A stretch of 64,000 nt of DNA from Myxococcota bacterium (GCA_024276675.1 JAJRWT010000027.1:310001-374000), one strand, 5' to 3'; counted from the stretch's first letter, positions 27,336 through 38,984 are shown. The notes: generated from the letters alone by a model not told the origin. A program made the numbers and translations.

Positions 27336-29354
27336 ATGCCCGAAGACAAGGTCACCGAGCAACCCGGTGCTGGCCCGAACACATCTCGTAGACTCGAGAT
27401 CACGCTTCTGGAGGAACTCAGCTCCGGCACCTTCGCCCGCGTGTACCTTGCCGAGGCCCGCGCCGCGGGCGGAATCGACCGCATCATCGCGGTGAAGGTG
27501 CTCCGGCAGAAATGGTCGGAATCAGAAGACATCCTCGCTCGCACCAGGGACGAAGCCAGACTGCTGGCCCGCCTGCGCCACAAGAACATCGTGCGCGTGG
27601 AAGAACTCATCGAGTTGGAGGGACAGCCCGCCATCATCATGGAATTCGTGGAAGGCATGGATCTCAAGGAGCTGGTGGAGACCATCCGTGCCAGCGGCCA
27701 ACGCTTCCCGCCGCGGGCTGCGCTGCAGATCGCGGCCGACACCGCCTCTGCACTCAATGCCGCCTACAACAGGATCCCCTACGGTCTGGACGAACCGCTC
27801 CGAGTGGTCCACCGCGACATCAAGCCCAGCAACATAATGGTGAGCGTGGACGGCGAACTGAAGGTGCTGGACTTCGGTACGGCGCGCAGCACATCGCCGT
27901 TCAGAGCCGCCAAGACCGGTGCAGTCCGTTTCGGCAGTTGGAAGTACATGTCTCCGGAACGTAAGGAGGGCTCCCGGGGGGAACAGGCATCCGACATCTA
28001 CTCCCTTGGCCTGGTCCTCATCGAACTCTTCAGCGACCAATGGCTTCCAATGCTGCCCATAGCCCCCGAAGAGCACGATCCCCAGCGTCTGGACATCATC
28101 CGCTCGCTGCCCGATCTGGGCATGCCCAACCAGGAGTGGGATCAAGCCATGCGGGAGATCCTCCTGCAGATGACTCCCGCCGATGCATCCGCCCGCCCCA
28201 CCGCTCGGCAGGTGCTGGACGTGCTCCGGCCATACTCGGATCACGCCAGGGGGGTATCGCTGGAGACCCTGGCGGGCAAAGTCGTGTACAAGAACGCCCT
28301 CGGGAACCGCAGAAGCTCCCCTGAAGGCGCGCTGTCGGGCACCCGTCTTTACGTATCCTTCGACAGCTCCGGCCCATCTTCGGTTGCACCCGGACACCCC
28401 TCGACTTCCCCTGCTCCCCGGGCCGGCTCCTCCGTGGGCGACGACGGCGGCGACTACGATGGCGACGACGATGGCGACACGACGGTTACGAGCACGGCAC
28501 CCCACCCCGGAGCTGCGGGTTACTCTGGCTTATCTGCTCCCGGGGCCACCGCCGCTCCCACGGCGCCCACCGCTCCATTCCCCCCCGCAGGCCAGGCCGG
28601 ACCCGAAAGTCCGCCGGCAGGCGCGGCCCAGCTCCAGCCGATTCCGCTTGCTTCGGATCACCCCTCCCCCACCAACGACCCTCCCACACCGCCACAGGTT
28701 CCGGCCACGGCGATCCCCATCGACTCTCCCCCGCTCCCAAGCCCGGCGGCGCCTCCTCCCAACCGGGAGAAAGCAACTCCCGGCTGGGCAAAGCTCCTTC
28801 TCGCCGGCACGGTTCTCGCGGGTCTGCTGGTTTCACTGGCCTTCGTGGGCTGGCTGCTCTTTGCCGGAATGGGCAGGACTCTCTCTACCGGTCTTCAACA
28901 AGGGGTATTGCAGACGGAAGGCCAACGGGCCGACGCGGCTCTTTCCGCCCCCAGCAGCGCCGCATCCCCCGACGGGGAACCCGTAGAGGCCCCTGGGGGG
29001 GAAGACAACACCGAGCCGGCAGACACCGTCGCCGAAGGCCCCCCCCAATCCGGATCGACCAAGGCCGAAAAAGCACTGGCCAACGTGTACCTGGAGCTGG
29101 CCGATCCCACCATTCAATGGGTCAGACTTTCCAACGACCAGCTCGGTGTCTCCCACAAGATTCGCGGCACCTTCCAGCAGGATCTGCCTTCCGCCACCTA
29201 CCAGATCTCCGCCAAGGTGGCGGGTCGCAGCCGCGTCGACGGCCAGGTTAACGTGGGGCCCGAGGGCATAGCCCTTAGTTGCACCCCGCAACCCGGGGGC
29301 AAGGTGAACTGCACCGACAAGACAGGCGGCCACAGCCTCACCCTTGGCCCCTGA
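27336..29354 (+). CDS. Membrane Ser/Thr protein kinase with extracytoplasmic tail
   Basis: RIIAVKVL, HRDIKPSNIMV, VLDFGTARS, SPERKEG, SDIYSLGLVLIELF; TM WAKLLLAGTVLAGLLVSLAFVGWLLF. Confidence 0.87.
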   Translation: MPEDKVTEQPGAGPNTSRRLEITLLEELSSGTFARVYLAEARAAGGIDRIIAVKVLRQKWSESEDILARTRDEARLLARLRHKNIVRVEELIELEGQPAIIMEFVEGMDLKELVETIRASGQRFPPRAALQIAADTASALNAAYNRIPYGLDEPLRVVHRDIKPSNIMVSVDGELKVLDFGTARSTSPFRAAKTGAVRFGSWKYMSPERKEGSRGEQASDIYSLGLVLIELFSDQWLPMLPIAPEEHDPQRLDIIRSLPDLGMPNQEWDQAMREILLQMTPADASARPTARQVLDVLRPYSDHARGVSLETLAGKVVYKNALGNRRSSPEGALSGTRLYVSFDSSGPSSVAPGHPSTSPAPRAGSSVGDDGGDYDGDDDGDTTVTSTAPHPGAAGYSGLSAPGATAAPTAPTAPFPPAGQAGPESPPAGAAQLQPIPLASDHPSPTNDPPTPPQVPATAIPIDSPPLPSPAAPPPNREKATPGWAKLLLAGTVLAGLLVSLAFVGWLLFAGMGRTLSTGLQQGVLQTEGQRADAALSAPSSAASPDGEPVEAPGGEDNTEPADTVAEGPPQSGSTKAEKALANVYLELADPTIQWVRLSNDQLGVSHKIRGTFQQDLPSATYQISAKVAGRSRVDGQVNVGPEGIALSCTPQPGGKVNCTDKTGGHSLTLGP

Positions 29355-29371
29355 GTCCAGCAAGCTGGCCC

Positions 29372-30067
29372 TCAGCGCCTGTTGGGGCCCGGGCGATCAG
29401 GTCTGGGACGAGGACATTTTTCGGGGTGGGCCTTGAAGCCTTCCACCGAGTTCTCGCACCATCGACGGATCTCGTCGCTGCCCTGGCAGGTGCCTATGCC
29501 ACGACAGGCCACGGATGCGGAGACAAAGTAGGCAATACGATCCGCGTATGGCGACCGGATGCTGGCCACGCGAGCCACGGACTGGCCATCGGGTTCGCCA
29601 GTCCACCATCGTTCCATGGCGTGCCCCACGCAGTCCCGGGCAAAACGCCCGGCATGAAGCTCGCAAAGTCGCACCTGGGTCTCGGTGTCGCTTTCGGCCC
29701 GGGCGTCCAAGACCTGGAGAGCGCAGTCGTCGGCCTCCCCGCATACCATCAAGAGAGTGTCTCTCGTGAGGCCCTTTTCTTCGGGCATATACAAGTTGGT
29801 CCAGGATTGGCTGCACTCCGAGGCCCAGTCACCCGCCCACGCGCAGAGCGAAGCCGCCTCGAGGGGCCGCACCACGCGGCGGACCTGTTGGAAGATGCAG
29901 TAGCCGTGGGCGTTGGAGGACTCAGAGTATGGCGAACAGGCATTCAACACGGCCGCCCCAGCGGCGGAGAACTCCCCTGGCTCCGGTGCTGCTGGATCCG
30001 CGGATCCGGGATTGGAGCCGTGGCAGGCTAGCGCTGCAAGTGCGCAGAGGAGAGCCGCCTTAGACAT
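29372..30067 (-). CDS. Cysteine-rich secreted/lipoprotein hypothetical
   Basis: MSKAALLCALAALACHGSNPG lipobox; repeated Cys (YCIFQQV, LCAWAGDW, MVCGEADDC, LCELHAGRFARDC, ACRGIGTC). Confidence 0.65.
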   Translation of the reverse strand: MSKAALLCALAALACHGSNPGSADPAAPEPGEFSAAGAAVLNACSPYSESSNAHGYCIFQQVRRVVRPLEAASLCAWAGDWASECSQSWTNLYMPEEKGLTRDTLLMVCGEADDCALQVLDARAESDTETQVRLCELHAGRFARDCVGHAMERWWTGEPDGQSVARVASIRSPYADRIAYFVSASVACRGIGTCQGSDEIRRWCENSVEGFKAHPEKCPRPRPDRPGPNRR

Positions 30068-30462
30068 GCATCGCGCTCCGGGTTGTCGATGGTACTGCAT
30101 AGCCTGCGGGCCATGGCGGGAGTGACCTGGTTGCCGTGTTCCTTCACCCAGCCGAAGACGGCTGCCGAGCGCACCAGGGGATCCGCAATGGAGGCAGCTT
30201 GTTCCGGAATTGTGGAGGCATCGGCCGGGGTCGTGTCCAGGAGGCGATCATGAAGGCAGGTGTCCCGCCCGAGCCCCTGTGGCAGAACCTGGCAATCTTG
30301 CTGCACTTCAGGGGTTCCTGGGGGTCCATCGCCCATTTGCCCCGTGGTGCAGGCCTGGCTCCACAGGACCACGGCGAGCCAGAGTCCGACCCGGCCTGCC
30401 CTGAGAAGGGATATTCCCACGACCGGTGGGATCCAGGCGATTTTTCGTTCAAAAGTTCCCAT
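30028..30462 (-). CDS. Cysteine-containing secreted/lipoprotein hypothetical
   Basis: Hydrophobic N-terminus ending LWSQACTTG; CQVLPQGLGRDTCLHD...RLCSTIDNPERDACLRRL; overlaps the downstream gene. Confidence 0.55.
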   Translation of the reverse strand: MGTFERKIAWIPPVVGISLLRAGRVGLWLAVVLWSQACTTGQMGDGPPGTPEVQQDCQVLPQGLGRDTCLHDRLLDTTPADASTIPEQAASIADPLVRSAAVFGWVKEHGNQVTPAMARRLCSTIDNPERDACLRRLSSAHLQR

Positions 30463-30859
30463 CCTGAACTTGCTCCCCTGGCGAGAGCGGTCCGTCTTGT
30501 TGGCCAGGTTGCTTCAATCGGTGCTGTTGAAGGTGTCCTGGTGGGACACGAAGCAGCCAGACCGGTTATTGTTACCTGCTCCTTTCTTGAGCGAAGGTGA
30601 CCTGGAGACGCGCCCCCTCCAGGCTCCAGGTACAAGTTTTTTGCGATAATGGCAAACAGTCAGGTAAAAAGACCCTGCCGCTCGGGGGGGGGTCGCAAGG
30701 ATCTCGTTGGGCAGACCCGGCCCCGCCTGCTCCAGCCTGCCACGAGGCCCGGCGCGTGTGGTATTGGAGCGGCTCCCCTGCAATGACGGCGGATAGAATC
30801 TCGTGCGAATCCGTCGAGCAGCAAGGGATCGATGAGATGAAGATGAAGTACACAAGACG

Positions 30860-31810
30860 ATGAGCACCGAAACAACAAGACATGACCCGCATCGAGCCGG
30901 CTACATCGCCCTCACGGGCCTGCCCAACGTTGGCAAGAGCACGCTGTTGAACCGCTGTCTGGGGCAGAAGGTGAGCATCACCTCTCGCAGACCCCAGACC
31001 ACGAGGAACAGCATCCGAGGGATCTACAACTCCCCCGGAGTTCAAGCGATACTCATAGATACACCGGGTATCCACAGGGCATGGAGCCGCCTGAACCGGT
31101 CCATGGTCCAGGCAGCCATGTCGACCCTGCAGGAAGTAGACGCAATATGCTGGCTCGTGGACAGCCCCGGGGCCGCCGCCCGCATCTCCCGGGGCAAGCC
31201 CGTGATCCACGCCGGGCACCGAGCAATGGTGGGACACCTCCAGGCCGCGAGGGCGCCCATAGTACTGGCGCTCAACAAGATCGACTCAATGGACCGGCAG
31301 CAGCTCCTCCCAATCATCGAGGCATTCAAGAACGTAGTGGAGTTGGCGTCCATCGTTCCAATCTCCGCTCTAAAGGGTGATGGCGTCTCCACCCTGCTGG
31401 ACCAGCTCGTGGCTTTCCTACCCAGGAATCCGCCCTTCTTCCCGGCGGACCAGCTCGTGGATCACTCGGAGCGTTTCGTCGTGGCCGAGATAATCCGCGA
31501 AAAGATATTCCGACTGACAGGCAAGGAGATCCCCTACGCCACCGCCGTCGAGGTGGAACGGTTCGAAGAAGAAGAACGAACCTCCAGGCAGCCGCTGGTG
31601 CGCATCTGGGCACGCATCGTCGTAGAACGAAAATCCCAGAAAGCAATCGTCATCGGCAAAAAGGGCTCCATGCTCAAGAACATTGGCACACTGGCAAGAG
31701 CAGACATCGAAAAGCTGCTTGGGGTCCAGGTCTACCTCCAACTCTTCGTCGCCCTGGAAAAGGACTGGTCCCGCAATCCTCGCCTCTTGAGGGAGCTGGG
31801 CTACGAGTGA
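30860..31810 (+). CDS. era: GTPase Era
   Basis: [53 protein letters not shown]-terminal KH domain (AIVIGKKGSMLKNIGTLARADIEKLLGVQVYLQLFVALEKDWSRN). Confidence 0.96.
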   Translation: MSTETTRHDPHRAGYIALTGLPNVGKSTLLNRCLGQKVSITSRRPQTTRNSIRGIYNSPGVQAILIDTPGIHRAWSRLNRSMVQAAMSTLQEVDAICWLVDSPGAAARISRGKPVIHAGHRAMVGHLQAARAPIVLALNKIDSMDRQQLLPIIEAFKNVVELASIVPISALKGDGVSTLLDQLVAFLPRNPPFFPADQLVDHSERFVVAEIIREKIFRLTGKEIPYATAVEVERFEEEERTSRQPLVRIWARIVVERKSQKAIVIGKKGSMLKNIGTLARADIEKLLGVQVYLQLFVALEKDWSRNPRLLRELGYE

Positions 31811-31932
31811 AAGGGAATGGACCCTGGGCAGCTCCGTCTCGGGTCACACGATCCCCCCTCCTTCCCATCCCGTCTTGAAAGAACCCCCATCCAGGGCAAG
31901 GGCAACGGCCCAGCGCTTCCGGAACCACGACA

Positions 31933-33300
31933 ATGTACCCAACCGTCGCAATCGTAGGCCGCCCCAACGTGGGCAAGAGCACCCTCTTCAACCGCCTCCT
32001 GGGCAGGCGCAAGGCCATCGTCCACGACAGACCTGGTGTCACGCGAGACCGCAACTACGAGATCATCACGTGGGGCGACCGCGAAATGATCCTCGTAGAC
32101 ACCGGCGGCTTCGAACCCGATACCGACGATGACCTCTTCAAATCCATGAGGGACCAGGTTCACCTGGCCATGGAAGAGGCCGATGTGCTCATCCTGGTAA
32201 TGGACCGGCAGGTGGGTCTTACTCCGGCGGACGAACAGGCTGCACAGATACTCCGTTCCACCCAGAAGCCAGTGCTGCTGGTGGTAAACAAGGTGGACAC
32301 GCATCTCCACGAACCGGATACATCCGAGTTCTGGAAGCTGGGCTGGCCGGATCTCATCCCGCTGAGCGCGGAACACGCCCGTGGAATCAGCCACCTGATG
32401 GAAGAGGTGCTTGCCCGGCTGCCGCCTCCCCATCCTTGCGAGGGCAGGCGTACGGAACCGGAACCCGATCTCGAAGCTGTCTCCCCGTCGGAAATACGTA
32501 TCGCCATCCTGGGCAGGCCCAACGTGGGCAAATCCACCCTGGCAAACCGGCTCATCGGCGAGAACCGCCACCTGGTGCATGACAGCCCCGGCACCACCAT
32601 GGACGCCGTGGACAGCACCTTCACGGTGGGGCACCGTAATTTCAGGATCGTCGACACCGCTGGTATACGGCGCCGTTCCAGAGTGAAGGACCAACTCGAA
32701 GTATTTGCCGTTTCAAGAGCAATCCGCACCATCGAACGCTGTCATGTCACCTTGTTCATGCTGGACGCCACGCGCCCGCCCGCCACCCAGGACTCGCGCC
32801 TGGTGCGACTGGTCGTCGAACGTGGCAGGGCACTCATATTCATCGCGAACAGGTGGGACCTGGTGCGAGACCTTCCACATCGCGACTCAACGGTGGTTGA
32901 TCGAGAGATCCGGGATACGTTCCCCCACGCCGCGTGGGCCCCCATACTCTACACCAGCGCTCTCACCGCCAAGGGTTGCCACAGGGTGCTGCCCGAGGTG
33001 GAGCAGATCTTCGAATCCTTCAACCAGCGAATACCCACTCCCATCCTGAACCGGTTCCTGCGCGAAATCGAAGCCACCAACCCACCACCACAGCGCTATC
33101 ACCACCCCGTCAGGATCCACTTCGTCACCCAGTCGAGGATCCGCCCCCCCACCTTCGCGTTCTTCACCAACACCCCCGAGGGCATCAAGACTCCCTACCG
33201 CAGATTCCTGGCAAACCAGCTCCGCCAATCTTTCGGCTTCAGGGGAACCCCCATACGTGTGGACATCCGCCGGAAGCGCAGGCTCGGTGAGCCGTCATGA
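31933..33300 (+). CDS. der: GTPase Der (EngA)
   Basis: Two G domains: [39 protein letters not shown] and [39 protein letters not shown]. Confidence 0.97.
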   Translation: MYPTVAIVGRPNVGKSTLFNRLLGRRKAIVHDRPGVTRDRNYEIITWGDREMILVDTGGFEPDTDDDLFKSMRDQVHLAMEEADVLILVMDRQVGLTPADEQAAQILRSTQKPVLLVVNKVDTHLHEPDTSEFWKLGWPDLIPLSAEHARGISHLMEEVLARLPPPHPCEGRRTEPEPDLEAVSPSEIRIAILGRPNVGKSTLANRLIGENRHLVHDSPGTTMDAVDSTFTVGHRNFRIVDTAGIRRRSRVKDQLEVFAVSRAIRTIERCHVTLFMLDATRPPATQDSRLVRLVVERGRALIFIANRWDLVRDLPHRDSTVVDREIRDTFPHAAWAPILYTSALTAKGCHRVLPEVEQIFESFNQRIPTPILNRFLREIEATNPPPQRYHHPVRIHFVTQSRIRPPTFAFFTNTPEGIKTPYRRFLANQLRQSFGFRGTPIRVDIRRKRRLGEPS

Positions 33301-35330
33301 GCATCAGGATCCTCCAGGACCAGGTCATAAATCGCATCGCCGCCGGCGAAGTTGTGGAACGGCCCGCCAGCGTGCTCAAGGAACTCCTGGAAAACGCCCT
33401 GGACGCCCAGGCGAGCAAGATATCCGTGGACCTGGGCCATGGTGGGCGCAACCTCATACAGGTCACCGACGACGGCACTGGGATGGACCGCCACGATGCG
33501 CTGCTGTGCATCGAGCGGCACGCCACCAGCAAGATCCGCAGCGACGCGGACCTGCTGACCATCGCCTCCCTGGGCTTCCGCGGGGAAGCCCTGCCGTCCA
33601 TAGCCTCGGTGAGCAGGTTCCAACTCGTCACGAGGCCCCAGCACCTGGAAGAAGGCACCCGCATCGAGATGGCGGCTGGCAAGCTGCTTTCGGTGGAAGC
33701 CTGTGGCTGCCCCACCGGCACCCGGGCCACGGTCCGCGACCTCTTCTTCAACCTTCCAGCCCGTCGGAAGTTTCTAAGGACCGTCCCCACCGAACTCTCC
33801 CACTGCGTCGAAGCGCTCACCCGGGTCGCCCTGGTGCGACCCCAGACGGATTTTTCCCTAAGGCACCAGGGCCGGGAATCCCTCGTTGCCCCCCGGGCAT
33901 CCGGCATGGCGGAACGCGCCCGAGACATCCTTGGCACCGTGGGCGAGTCACTGAAACAGATCGCCTTCGAGAGGGGAAGCCTGCGTGTCAATGGGCTCAT
34001 CTCCCCCATCGGAGTACACCGCCAGAGCGCCAGGGGCAGCAGCTACTTCTTCGTCAACGGGCGCTTCGTCCGCGACATGTTCCTGCGCCGCGCCGTCACC
34101 GAGGCCTACCATGGCCTCGTCCCCCTGAAACGCTTCCCGGTCGTGATCCTTGACATCGAGCTTCCACCATCCGACGTGGATGTGAACGTCCACCCCACCA
34201 AGGTAGAGGTTCGCTTCCGCCACGCCGGGCGCCTGAGCCGAACCCTGGCGGAAGGCCTGCGCCAGTCACTGAAGGACCACGGTATCCACCGTCCAGCCTC
34301 TCCGCGCCCCAGGCCCGTTCCCATCGTGCCGTCTCCCCCGAGCCAGGGTACCCTCCCCCTCGGGGCCGGCCCCCTGTTCCCCCCGGGCCGTCAGGCCGGG
34401 AGACCCGAAACAACCTCCGACAGCGCCATGATGGCCTCTTCGCCATCACCGGCGGGCGGAGGAATGCACGGGCAGGAGCCACGCCCCCATTCCTCCCAGC
34501 CCGAGACCACCGTCCAGTCCACGACGGCACCTGTTGCTCCCCGCTCCGCGGCCCAGCCCCACCCTGTTCCCCAATCCCGCGCCACCACAGGCACGCAAGC
34601 CCCTGGCATCCCGCACCCGGCACCCGCCTCGCCCTGGGAGCGCAGCTATGATCCTGCACCCGAACCCGCCGCCACGGCCATGGTCCACGACGGCGCCGGC
34701 GCATCACAGCCCGGCCCCCGTGCTCTGCTACCCCCTTCGGGCTTTTCCGGGCTGCGTGTCATCGGGCAGCTTGATCGCACATACATCCTCTGCGAAGCAC
34801 CTGGCAGGGATGGCAGCGCGGATCTCGTACTCATCGACCAGCACGCCGCCCACGAGCGAGTAACCCTGAACCACATGGAGAGGGAGCGTCGCAGTGGCCC
34901 ACTCTCCTCCCAGAGATTGCTGCAGCCCGCGCTGGTGGATCTGAGTCCCGGGACCAACGCCATCATGGAAGAACACCTGGAGTTGCTGTCCAGGCTCGGG
35001 ATGGAGGTGGAACCCTTCGGTGGAAACACGTTTGCCGTGAAGTCCATACCTCCCATACTCCAGGGAGCGGATCTGCCGAACCTGCTGCATGACATCGCCC
35101 AGGAACTCTCCGAAGGTGCTGGCCCGGCGACGATTACGGCCCTGGAGAACCGCATCCTGGCCAGCATGGCCTGTCATGGATCGGTGAGGGCCCACCAACA
35201 CCTCTCCACCTTCGAAATACGCGCCCTCCTGAAAGACCTGGACAAGGTGGATTTTTCAGTCTGTGCCCACGGGCGGCCGGTGGCGGTGCGCATGGAGGCC
35301 ACCGAAATCCAGGCGCGTTTCCACCGCTGA
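33297..35330 (+). CDS. mutL: DNA mismatch repair protein MutL
   Basis: [63 protein letters not shown]-terminal QHAAHERV and [12 protein letters not shown]. Confidence 0.97.
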   Translation: MSIRILQDQVINRIAAGEVVERPASVLKELLENALDAQASKISVDLGHGGRNLIQVTDDGTGMDRHDALLCIERHATSKIRSDADLLTIASLGFRGEALPSIASVSRFQLVTRPQHLEEGTRIEMAAGKLLSVEACGCPTGTRATVRDLFFNLPARRKFLRTVPTELSHCVEALTRVALVRPQTDFSLRHQGRESLVAPRASGMAERARDILGTVGESLKQIAFERGSLRVNGLISPIGVHRQSARGSSYFFVNGRFVRDMFLRRAVTEAYHGLVPLKRFPVVILDIELPPSDVDVNVHPTKVEVRFRHAGRLSRTLAEGLRQSLKDHGIHRPASPRPRPVPIVPSPPSQGTLPLGAGPLFPPGRQAGRPETTSDSAMMASSPSPAGGGMHGQEPRPHSSQPETTVQSTTAPVAPRSAAQPHPVPQSRATTGTQAPGIPHPAPASPWERSYDPAPEPAATAMVHDGAGASQPGPRALLPPSGFSGLRVIGQLDRTYILCEAPGRDGSADLVLIDQHAAHERVTLNHMERERRSGPLSSQRLLQPALVDLSPGTNAIMEEHLELLSRLGMEVEPFGGNTFAVKSIPPILQGADLPNLLHDIAQELSEGAGPATITALENRILASMACHGSVRAHQHLSTFEIRALLKDLDKVDFSVCAHGRPVAVRMEATEIQARFHR

Positions 35331-35369
35331 GTCCCCAGGCTCGGCATCCAGGTTTCGAACCAAATACCC

Positions 35370-36275
35370 ATGAGTACGTTCAAACCCACATCCTCCCAGC
35401 CGGTACTGGTCATCGCCGGTCCCACCGCCACGGGAAAAACCTCGGCCGCAGTCCACCTGGCCTGCCTGCACGGCGCCAGGCTCGTCTCCGCCGACGCCAT
35501 GCAGGTATACCGGGGCATGGACATCGGCACGGGCAAGGCCCACCCGGCGGTCCTCAAGAACTACCCCCACGCCTGCATCGACATCCGTGACCCCGACGAG
35601 CCCTTCAGCGCCCAGGACTTCGCCCGGATTGCGGATCGCGAAGTGGCGGGAGTCGGCCCCACGCTGCTGGTGGGGGGGACAATCTTTTACATTCGTGCCT
35701 TTCTTTACGGCCTGGTACACACCCCTCCGGCGAATCCCGCGCTGCGTCGGGAATTGGAACGACTGGAAGACCCCTGGAGGGCCCTCAAGGAGGTGGACCC
35801 GGCGCTGGCCGCGCGCCTGCATCCCAACGACCGGGTGCGCATACTGCGCGGACTGGAGGTCTTCAGGCAGTGCGGCGTCCCCCTCTCCGCTCTACACGCC
35901 GCCGACAAGGCCCGTCTGCGCCACGAGGCCACAGTGGTTTGGCTGGACAGGGATGATCTCAGACAGCGTATCGACCACCGCGTGGATCGGATGATGGAGC
36001 GAGGCTACCTGGACGAGGTGCGCAGCCTGCTGGACGCCGGCTACGGCCCCCACCTGAAACCCATGCAGTCCCTGGGCTACCGCCACCTGGCGGAGCACCT
36101 CTTGCAGGGAACGGACCTGGAAGAAGCGGTGCGCCTCACGAAACGCGACACCTGGAGGTTTGCGCGAAAGCAGCGGGCATGGGCGCGCAGGCAACCGGGC
36201 TGGAAGCGCCTGGAGGCATCCAACCGCGAAGCATTACTGCAACTGGCGCGAGACCTCTGGGAAAATTTCGTGTAA
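35370..36275 (+). CDS. miaA: tRNA dimethylallyltransferase MiaA
   Basis: VIAGPTATGKTSAAVHLA, LVSADAMQVYRGMDIGTGK, VGGTIFYIRAFLYGL, QSLGYRHLAEHL, RFARKQRAWARR. Confidence 0.96.
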   Translation: MSTFKPTSSQPVLVIAGPTATGKTSAAVHLACLHGARLVSADAMQVYRGMDIGTGKAHPAVLKNYPHACIDIRDPDEPFSAQDFARIADREVAGVGPTLLVGGTIFYIRAFLYGLVHTPPANPALRRELERLEDPWRALKEVDPALAARLHPNDRVRILRGLEVFRQCGVPLSALHAADKARLRHEATVVWLDRDDLRQRIDHRVDRMMERGYLDEVRSLLDAGYGPHLKPMQSLGYRHLAEHLLQGTDLEEAVRLTKRDTWRFARKQRAWARRQPGWKRLEASNREALLQLARDLWENFV

Positions 36276-36473
36276 AATAACCCCAGGCATCCGGAGTCAT
36301 GCTCGACCGTTTCGGCTCTCCCGTCGAACTGTCCCATGGGTTCCCCACATGGCGGCATGCCTGGCCCCACCATTCCCTTGAAGATCCTCGTTTTCCCGCT
36401 TTCAATCGTCCCAGGACATGGCCCGCATCTTGCAAAGATTTTCAATGGATGCGTTTGTTCGAAGGAAGGTCCC

Positions 36474-37520
36474 ATGAACAAGGTCGGATTCCTCGCCTGC
36501 TCTCCCGTCACATGGCATCAGCTCGAGGTGGTGGTCCCCGCAACCATCCTTGGCGCTGCACTCCTGTTGATGACCACAGCCTGTGGCAACGAAAGTTCAA
36601 TCCTGCGCCTGGACCAGGAAGACATCTTCACCCAGGAAGGCACCGACCAGGTGGACATCCTCTGGGTGGTGGACAACTCCAATTCCATGGAAGAAGAACA
36701 GATCCTGGTGGCAGACGGCTTTGCCCGCTTCATCCGGGCGGTGGGCAGTTCCACGGTTGACTTCCACATCGGCCTGGTCACCACCGACATGGATCTGGGC
36801 AACGAAGACCGCGGAAAACTGGTGGGAAACCCCAGCTACCTCACGGTCCAGGACGACTACCAGGACGAGTTCATGTCCAGGGTCCGGGTGGGAATCGAAG
36901 GCTCCGACAAGGAACGTGGCCTCCAGGCCGCGTACTACGCCCTCACCAGCGAAGAAGTGGCCGACAGCAACGCCGGCTTTCTCAGGGAATCGGCGGTACT
37001 GGCCATCGTGTTCGTATCCGACGAAGACGACTGCTCCGACGAAAACGCCCTTGCCGACGACGTCACCGGCGATGAATGCTACGACCCCGACACACCGCTG
37101 GTAAGTTCCAAGGACTACATCGACTCCTTCTACGATATCAAGGGCGACGACGGCAGAGTCGTGGTGTCCAGCATCGTCGGTCCCATGGCCGAGGATGGCT
37201 GTGAAAACACCTGGCCGGGGCACCGCTACATGGCCGTGGCCGAGAACCTGGACGGACTGGTGGCCGACATATGCCAGACCGACTACGGCGACATCATGGA
37301 CGACATCGGCTCGCGCATTTCGGGCCCCACCCACGTGTTCTACCTCACCCACGAAGCAGTACCGGATTCCATCGAAGTCATCGTGGACGAGGAACAGATC
37401 TACAGTGATCCCGAAGACGGCTGGCAATACGACGCCGAGTTCGCCGCCCTGAGGTTCGACGGCGACTACGTTCCCGAGTTGGGCTCCACCATCTACGTCT
37501 ACTACGACATAGCCGGCTAG
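36474..37520 (+). CDS. Secreted protein with VWA-like domain
   Basis: Signal/lipobox region AALLLMTTACGNES; VDILWVVDNSNSMEEEQ; DFHIGLVTTDMD; AIVFVSDEDDCSDEN. Confidence 0.78.
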   Translation: MNKVGFLACSPVTWHQLEVVVPATILGAALLLMTTACGNESSILRLDQEDIFTQEGTDQVDILWVVDNSNSMEEEQILVADGFARFIRAVGSSTVDFHIGLVTTDMDLGNEDRGKLVGNPSYLTVQDDYQDEFMSRVRVGIEGSDKERGLQAAYYALTSEEVADSNAGFLRESAVLAIVFVSDEDDCSDENALADDVTGDECYDPDTPLVSSKDYIDSFYDIKGDDGRVVVSSIVGPMAEDGCENTWPGHRYMAVAENLDGLVADICQTDYGDIMDDIGSRISGPTHVFYLTHEAVPDSIEVIVDEEQIYSDPEDGWQYDAEFAALRFDGDYVPELGSTIYVYYDIAG

Positions 37521-37805
37521 GAGCAGTCCTGAAATGGCAATGAGCCTGCCGGGAACAGCCGGCGCGAAGCATACTCGCGCACGAATCGTGCCGCCGGACC
37601 GAATCGTGGCAAGGGGCGCAGCGCGACAGGCATGAGCCTTCCCCAATGCCCCGGCACCCATCTGCTGTGATCCCGCTCCTGGTGTCCGCGGGCACTCTGG
37701 AGGTTAATCTGCCTGTCCCGTGACCGAGCCGGGCCTGGGCACTCCCGATAGTCGTGATCCCCATGCCCCGGGAAGCAGCGTACCAACAACAATGGAGCCC
37801 CGACA

Positions 37806-38984
37806 ATGGACACCGTGATTGCCAGTATAGTCAGAACCCCCGTGGGAACATTCGGAGCCAGCCTCGCCACGGTGAGCCCGCGAACCATGGCCGCGCTGGT
37901 GATCCGCGAGGCCGTGGCCAGGGCTGGCCTGGAACCGAGCCAGGTAGAGCAGGTGATCATGGGCTGCGTGCTCCAGGCGGGCCTTGGCCAGAACGTCGCC
38001 AGGCAGGCCGCCATTGACGCCGGCATCCCGGTGGAGTCCACGGCCTTCACGCTGAACCAGGTCTGTGGATCGGGTCTTCGTGCCGTGGCCCTGGCGGAAC
38101 TCCTCGTACGCACGGGGCAAGCGGACATCGTGGTGGCGGGCGGCACCGAAAACATGTCCGCCACCCCCTATGCCCTGCCGCGAGCACGTTGGGGGCTGCG
38201 CATGGGCAACGCGGACGTGCTGGATCTCATGATCCACGACGGTCTGTGGGAGATCTTCAACGGTTACCACATGGGTGTCACGGCCGAAAACCTGGCCAGG
38301 CGCTACGAACTCACCCGACAGGATCAAGACGCCTTCGCCCTTGAATCCCAGGCCCGCGCCCAGGCCGCCATCGAAGCCGGTCGCTTCGAGGACGAGATAA
38401 TTCCAGTGGAGATCCCCCAGCGCAAGGGAGCCCCGAAGATCTTCGACACAGACGAACACCCCCGCTTCGGCACCACCATGAAGGCCCTGGGCAAGCTCCG
38501 CCCCGCGTTCCGCGAGGATGGCACGGTGACAGCGGGCAACGCCTCTGGAATCAACGACGGTGCCGCTGCCGCCGTGGTAATGAGCAGCGAGAAAGCCCAG
38601 GAACTGGGATTGCGACCCCTGGTGAAGATCATCTCCCACGCCACCGCCGGAGTGGATCCCGCCTACATGGGACTGGGCCCCGTGCCTTCCACCCGGAAGG
38701 CCCTGGCCTCCGCCGGGCTCTCCCTGGGCGATCTGGACCTGGTGGAGGCCAACGAAGCCTTCGCCGCCCAGTCCCTGGCCGTTGTGCGAGAGCTGAACCT
38801 CCCCATGGACATCACCAACGTCAACGGTGGGGCCATCGCGCTCGGTCATCCCATCGGAGCCTCGGGTACCCGCATTCTATGCACCCTGGTACACGAAATG
38901 CAGCGAAGGGGCAGCCACCTGGGTCTGGCAACTCTGTGCGTGGGTGGGGGAATGGGAGTGGCCATGGTGGTGGAAAACATGTAG
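37806..38984 (+). CDS. Acetyl-CoA acetyltransferase (thiolase)
   Basis: [89 protein letters not shown]. Confidence 0.95.
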   Translation: MDTVIASIVRTPVGTFGASLATVSPRTMAALVIREAVARAGLEPSQVEQVIMGCVLQAGLGQNVARQAAIDAGIPVESTAFTLNQVCGSGLRAVALAELLVRTGQADIVVAGGTENMSATPYALPRARWGLRMGNADVLDLMIHDGLWEIFNGYHMGVTAENLARRYELTRQDQDAFALESQARAQAAIEAGRFEDEIIPVEIPQRKGAPKIFDTDEHPRFGTTMKALGKLRPAFREDGTVTAGNASGINDGAAAAVVMSSEKAQELGLRPLVKIISHATAGVDPAYMGLGPVPSTRKALASAGLSLGDLDLVEANEAFAAQSLAVVRELNLPMDITNVNGGAIALGHPIGASGTRILCTLVHEMQRRGSHLGLATLCVGGGMGVAMVVENM

